From B33-G16 sp046498285 (GTDB lineage Bacteria; Desulfobacterota; DSM-4660; Desulfatiglandales; B25-G16), in NCBI GenBank assembly GCA_046498285.1, contig JAWOBA010000129.1:1-8222 (forward strand): DNA of 8,222 nucleotides, in the 5' to 3' direction. The notes under the pieces are model-generated. The model saw only the letters and a program-made list of their open reading frames with translations, did not search any database and was not told the DNA's origin. The translations under genes and the position numbers were made by a program. Below are positions 6,125 to 8,222 of the stretch, one piece after another; position 1 is the first letter of the stretch; each line of letters starts with the position of its first letter.

Positions 6125-6646
6125 ATGAAAAACTCACGAGATGCCGTATTAGAAAAGGCTTTTGATTCTGCTCGTAGATACGAAAAGAACTATACTGGTT
6201 GTGCCCAGACGACCATTGCTGGCATCTTCGATGCCTTGGATATTGAAAATGATGATGTGTTCCGAAGTGCAAGTGGATTGGCAGATGGTCTGGGCTTAAC
6301 TGGGGACGGTTCATGTGGCGCCCTAGTTGGCGGTTCAATGGTAATCAGTTACCTTTTTGGCAGGGAAAAGAAGGACTTCCCTGATATGATGAAACCTATG
6401 AGGTCATATATAATGGTCAAGAAACTTCATGACAGATTTGTTGAACAGTATGGGTCATGCAGGTGCTATGATATCCAGAGGCGCCTCATGGGCAGGACTT
6501 TCAATCTATATGTCCCAGCGGAGCTGGAAAAAGCCATGGAGGCTAAGATGTTTGATCATTGCTCAAAGGTTGCTGGTACCGCTTCCAGGCTGGCTACAGA
6601 GTTAATACTGGAGGAGATGGATCGCCAAAAAGACGAAAAACAGTAA
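6125..6646 (+). CDS. C_GCAxxG_C_C family putative redox-active protein
   Basis: This 173-residue soluble protein has no signal peptide or membrane segment. It matches the C_GCAxxG_C_C family, small cysteine proteins of anaerobes thought to be redox active or metal binding, with no established reaction. Conserved elements are YTGCAQTTIAG (C26), ASGLADGLGLTGDGSCGALVGG (residues 49-70, C64 in the Cys-Gly-Ala...Gly motif) and the later cysteines C112, C114 and C146. SCRCYD gives an extra CxC pair. Family members are often nearer 130-150 residues. Here the tail (about 150-173) is a charged helix ending KDEKQ. The start is set by AAGGAGGT. The stop TAA overlaps the ribosome binding site of the next gene, ten bases apart, so the two are translated from one message and probably work together. 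Confidence 0.85.
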   Translation: MKNSRDAVLEKAFDSARRYEKNYTGCAQTTIAGIFDALDIENDDVFRSASGLADGLGLTGDGSCGALVGGSMVISYLFGREKKDFPDMMKPMRSYIMVKKLHDRFVEQYGSCRCYDIQRRLMGRTFNLYVPAELEKAMEAKMFDHCSKVAGTASRLATELILEEMDRQKDEKQ

Positions 6647-6656
6647 GGAGGCAGCT

Positions 6657-7436
6657 ATGATTCAAGATCTATGGAGGTCAAAAGGCGAGCAATTAGATAG
6701 GTATTTAAGGATTGATACATTCCCTTTAGGTGTGAATTTCCTGAAAAAGGGAGATGCATTCCCTGAAAAGACAGCGACACCTTCAAGCAGGGGAATAAAG
6801 ATTGCCATATGCCAGGCAACAAATATTGCCCGGAGATGGGGATGGGCTATAGGGGTAACAAAAGATGATATAAATTGTATCCCGGCACTCATTGGCTTTG
6901 GGTGGAGGGAACCTGAAAGCCCGGACGCAATAGTAGATTACCTTATGAGCATGGCTTATTTTCAGACAAAAGATGCTGCTATAAAAACTCTTCAGAAAAT
7001 GACCATGATGGAGCCAAATAGATTTGAAAAACTTTACATATCGCCTCTTGCAACGACAAAGCTTGACCCGGATGTGGTGGTTATATATGGCAATCCGGCA
7101 CAGATGATGAGGCTCGCTCAGGGCTATATCTATAAAAGAGGTGGAGCTGTTGCCTCTGAGACAAACCTGGGATTCACTTGTACAAACGAGATGATATGGC
7201 CATTAAAACAAGGGAAGGCCTGTTTTATTCATCCCGGCAGGGGTGAAAGGGTGATCGGGCTTACCCAGGACTATGAAATGGCGTTTAGCCTGCCAGCATC
7301 TCAGATAGATGACCTAATAGCAGGACTTGAGGCAACCCATAAACGGGGCTCACGCTACCCTGTTCAGAGCTATCTATTATTTGAGACCATGCCGATACTG
7401 CAGTTTGAAGAGCTTGAAAAACGCTTGAAGCCTTAA
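6657..7436 (+). CDS. DUF169 family protein
   Basis: This 259-residue cytoplasmic protein fits the DUF169 (COG2043) family, common in anaerobic bacteria and archaea, function unknown. Typical features in order: a GVNFLKKGDAFPE segment (25-37), KIAICQATNIARRWGWAIGV (48-67, C52), NCIPALIGFGW (73-83, C74), the hallmark DVVVIYGNPAQMMRLAQGY (139-157), GFTCTNEMIWPLKQGKACF (172-190, C175 and C189), and PGRGERVIGLTQDYEMAFSLP (193-213). Four cysteines in conserved settings suggest a metal or cofactor site; this is inference. TAAGGAGG (6644-6651), which contains the previous stop codon, is its ribosome binding site with five bases of spacing. Pairing with a C_GCAxxG_C_C protein points to a shared redox or metal role. 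Its length is normal for the family and nothing looks damaged. Confidence 0.9.
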   Translation: MIQDLWRSKGEQLDRYLRIDTFPLGVNFLKKGDAFPEKTATPSSRGIKIAICQATNIARRWGWAIGVTKDDINCIPALIGFGWREPESPDAIVDYLMSMAYFQTKDAAIKTLQKMTMMEPNRFEKLYISPLATTKLDPDVVVIYGNPAQMMRLAQGYIYKRGGAVASETNLGFTCTNEMIWPLKQGKACFIHPGRGERVIGLTQDYEMAFSLPASQIDDLIAGLEATHKRGSRYPVQSYLLFETMPILQFEELEKRLKP

Positions 7437-7559
7437 AGGTTAACTGAGGATTGCCAATACATAGGTTACCTTAATGCTATTTTATGTCAATATACAGGTT
7501 ACTCGATCGTCTGTTTTCAAATACACTGTTTCCACAAATCTTCAAAAGGAGGCAATGAA

Positions 7560-7613
7560 TTGGAAACACAAATCAATAAAACTGCCATACAACTATATTT
7601 GATAGTTTCGTAA
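7560..7613 (+). pseudogene. 17-codon stub with its own ribosome binding site (truncated third operon gene?)
   Basis: AAAAGGAGG (7544-7552) is followed, seven bases on, by TTG 7560, which reads METQINKTAIQLYLIVS and stops at TAA 7611-7613. An ATG at 7555 is too close to the site and gives 15 codons. The stub lies 123 bases after the DUF169 gene in the same direction. Just past it begin a TTTCGTAAAAAGT sequence and the IS3-type end at 7637, so a longer gene may have been cut off here. The family is unknown. Confidence 0.33.
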
Positions 7614-7626
7614 AAAGTTATTTTAC
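7610..7626. repeat. AT-rich hairpin between the stub and the IS end
   Basis: GTAAAA at 7610-7615 pairs with TTTTAC at 7621-7626 around a five-base loop. It overlaps GATAGTTTCGTAAAAAGT (7601-7618), a string that resembles short repeats I recall from deltaproteobacterial intergenic DNA. It is weak and may only mark the insertion border. Confidence 0.25.
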
Positions 7627-7636
7627 TCGCTCATGA

Positions 7637-7661
7637 TGAACTTCCCCCCAACTAGTGGACA
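7637..7661 (+). mobile_element. Left terminal inverted repeat of an IS3-family element
   Basis: The sequence opens TGAACTTCCCCCC and closes CTAGTGGACA, the form of IS3-family ends (TG at the tip, a C-rich block, then GGACA), 45 bases before an IS3-type orfA. No matching right end was found in the window, so the element is incomplete and no target duplication can be tested. Confidence 0.55.
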
Positions 7662-7705
7662 TACCGTTAAGCGAAATGTCAACCTTATGAAAAGGAGGTC
7701 TGTCC

Positions 7706-7918
7706 ATGGCAAAGAGGAGGAAGTACGATAAAGAGTTCAAAAGGGAGGCTGTCCGTCTCGTTCTTGAAGATGGAAGGCCAGCCGCCGAAGTCGAAAGAAA
7801 CCTGGGAACCGGTTCAAACATGGTTTCCAGATGGGTCAGAGAGTTCCAGAAAGATCCTCAGTATTCATTTCCTGGCCAGGGGAAAATGAGAGAACCTGAG
7901 CAGGAAGTCCTCCGCATT
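7706..7918 (+). pseudogene. IS3-family transposase OrfA, truncated at about residue 70
   Basis: The first 70 residues are a standard IS3-type OrfA: a basic start MAKRRKYDKEFKREAVRLV, then a helix-turn-helix (about residues 8-46, with RPAAEVERNLG and MVSRWVREF) that binds the element's ends. The start is backed by AAAAGGAGG (7689-7697). After EQEVLR, where family members continue with a leucine-zipper RLRxEL...ERDILKKA segment, the frame turns into unrelated sequence and stops at 8006-8008. That sequence aligns with the right half of the palindrome at 506-688. The leucine zipper, the frameshift site and the whole of orfB (DDE catalytic domain) are missing, so the element cannot move by itself. 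Confidence 0.85.
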
Positions 7919-8014
7919 GCCCCGTTAAATCGGGGCCTGCGGGTTCCCCCACTGATACGCTGCGAAAAGACATCTCCATGCTCAGCAGTGCGGTTCTTTT
8001 ATGCATAACCCTGG
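7909..8014. repeat. Diverged half copy of palindrome family A, fused to orfA
   Basis: From CCTCCGCATT at 7909 this aligns with 584-691. The last 77 bases (from TGCGG 7938 and TGCGG 614) align with no gap and share TTCCCCCA, GATA, CGAAAAG, CAGT and CATAAC at matching places. Bases 507-580 of the full copy have no counterpart; orfA takes their place. The inner hairpin is kept and stronger: CCGCA 7912-7916 with TGCGG 7938-7942, and GCCCCG 7919-7924 with CGGGGC 7931-7936 around TTAAAT. Confidence 0.6.
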
Positions 8015-8049
8015 AGTAAAGCGCAGGGGTCATTTGCTGTATAGCAAAT
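8009..8049. repeat. Two adjacent short hairpins
   Basis: CCCTG 8009-8013 pairs with CAGGG 8024-8028, and ATTTGCT 8032-8038 pairs with AGCAAAT 8043-8049 around GTAT. The second ends two bases from the stop of the - strand frame at 8051 and might help end that transcript, though no T-run is seen. Confidence 0.35.
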
Positions 8050-8050
8050 A

Positions 8051-8222
8051 TCAGGAAGCAACGGCCGCATTGATTTCATGGATGGGTATCTCTGATTTCC
8101 CTTCAAATACCTTGTCGAGCTTGTCGTAAGAGGGGAGGGTCGTGTCAAGACCTGCCTTGCGATCATCGTGTATATTACGGGGTTGATTATTTCTTTTAGT
8201 ATTGTTAAATTCTTTTTGGTTT
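8051..8222 (-). CDS. Partial hypothetical protein, C-terminal end (runs off the right edge)
   Basis: On the - strand a frame is open from the window edge to TGA (complement of 8051-8053), about 56 codons. The visible end contains RKAGLDTTLPSYDKLDKVFE then GKSEIPIHEINAAVAS. It looks like a genuine protein tail, with alternating charge and hydrophobics. I recognise no family. A second - strand frame is also open over much of the same stretch, so a frameshift or chance cannot be excluded. The start lies outside the window. Confidence 0.3.
   Translation of the reverse strand, partial: NQKEFNNTKRNNQPRNIHDDRKAGLDTTLPSYDKLDKVFEGKSEIPIHEINAAVAS

Overview
The window looks like a plasticity region in a mesophilic Gram-negative anaerobe, most likely a Desulfobacterota (deltaproteobacterial) or similar syntrophic/sulfate-reducing lineage. 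This placement is an inference. It rests on the fumarase type, the C_GCAxxG_C_C + DUF169 gene pair, strong AGGAGG ribosome binding sites, an IS3-family end of the CTAGTGGACA type, and several large dispersed palindromes. No rRNA, tRNA or CRISPR was seen.

Left part (1-2435), moderately GC-rich, ordinary genes on the + strand: the 3' end of a class II fumarase (fumC), then a 183-bp palindromic element (506-688), then a two-gene metal transport operon made of a CzcD-type CDF zinc exporter and a ZIP-family transporter. The operon pairs two zinc-type transporters from families that usually move the ion in opposite directions.

Middle part (2436-6120), visibly AT-richer, mostly non-coding or decayed: a second concentric palindrome (2507-2680), apparently flanked by TTTAA; a 41-codon remnant frame; a 365-residue RelA/SpoT-type alarmone synthetase on the - strand with no HD hydrolase domain but a C-terminal extension of about 165 residues; a transposase C-terminal fragment (- strand); a frameshifted tyrosine-recombinase N-terminus; and an unrecognised frame interrupted by TAA. 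This reads as a graveyard of mobile DNA around one intact stress or defence-type gene.

Right part (6113-8222): an intact operon of a C_GCAxxG_C_C putative redox protein and a DUF169 protein, both with near-perfect ribosome binding sites. A 17-codon stub follows that has its own ribosome binding site, as if a third gene had been cut off. Next comes the left end of an IS3-family element. Its orfA stops at residue about 70, where it runs into a diverged half-copy of the palindrome found at 506-688. A partial unknown frame on the - strand reaches the right edge.

The most notable points are the two palindrome families (one with a second, half-length copy fused to a transposase gene and a conserved internal hairpin), the solitary alarmone synthetase with an unassigned C-terminal half, and the truncated redox/DUF169 operon.
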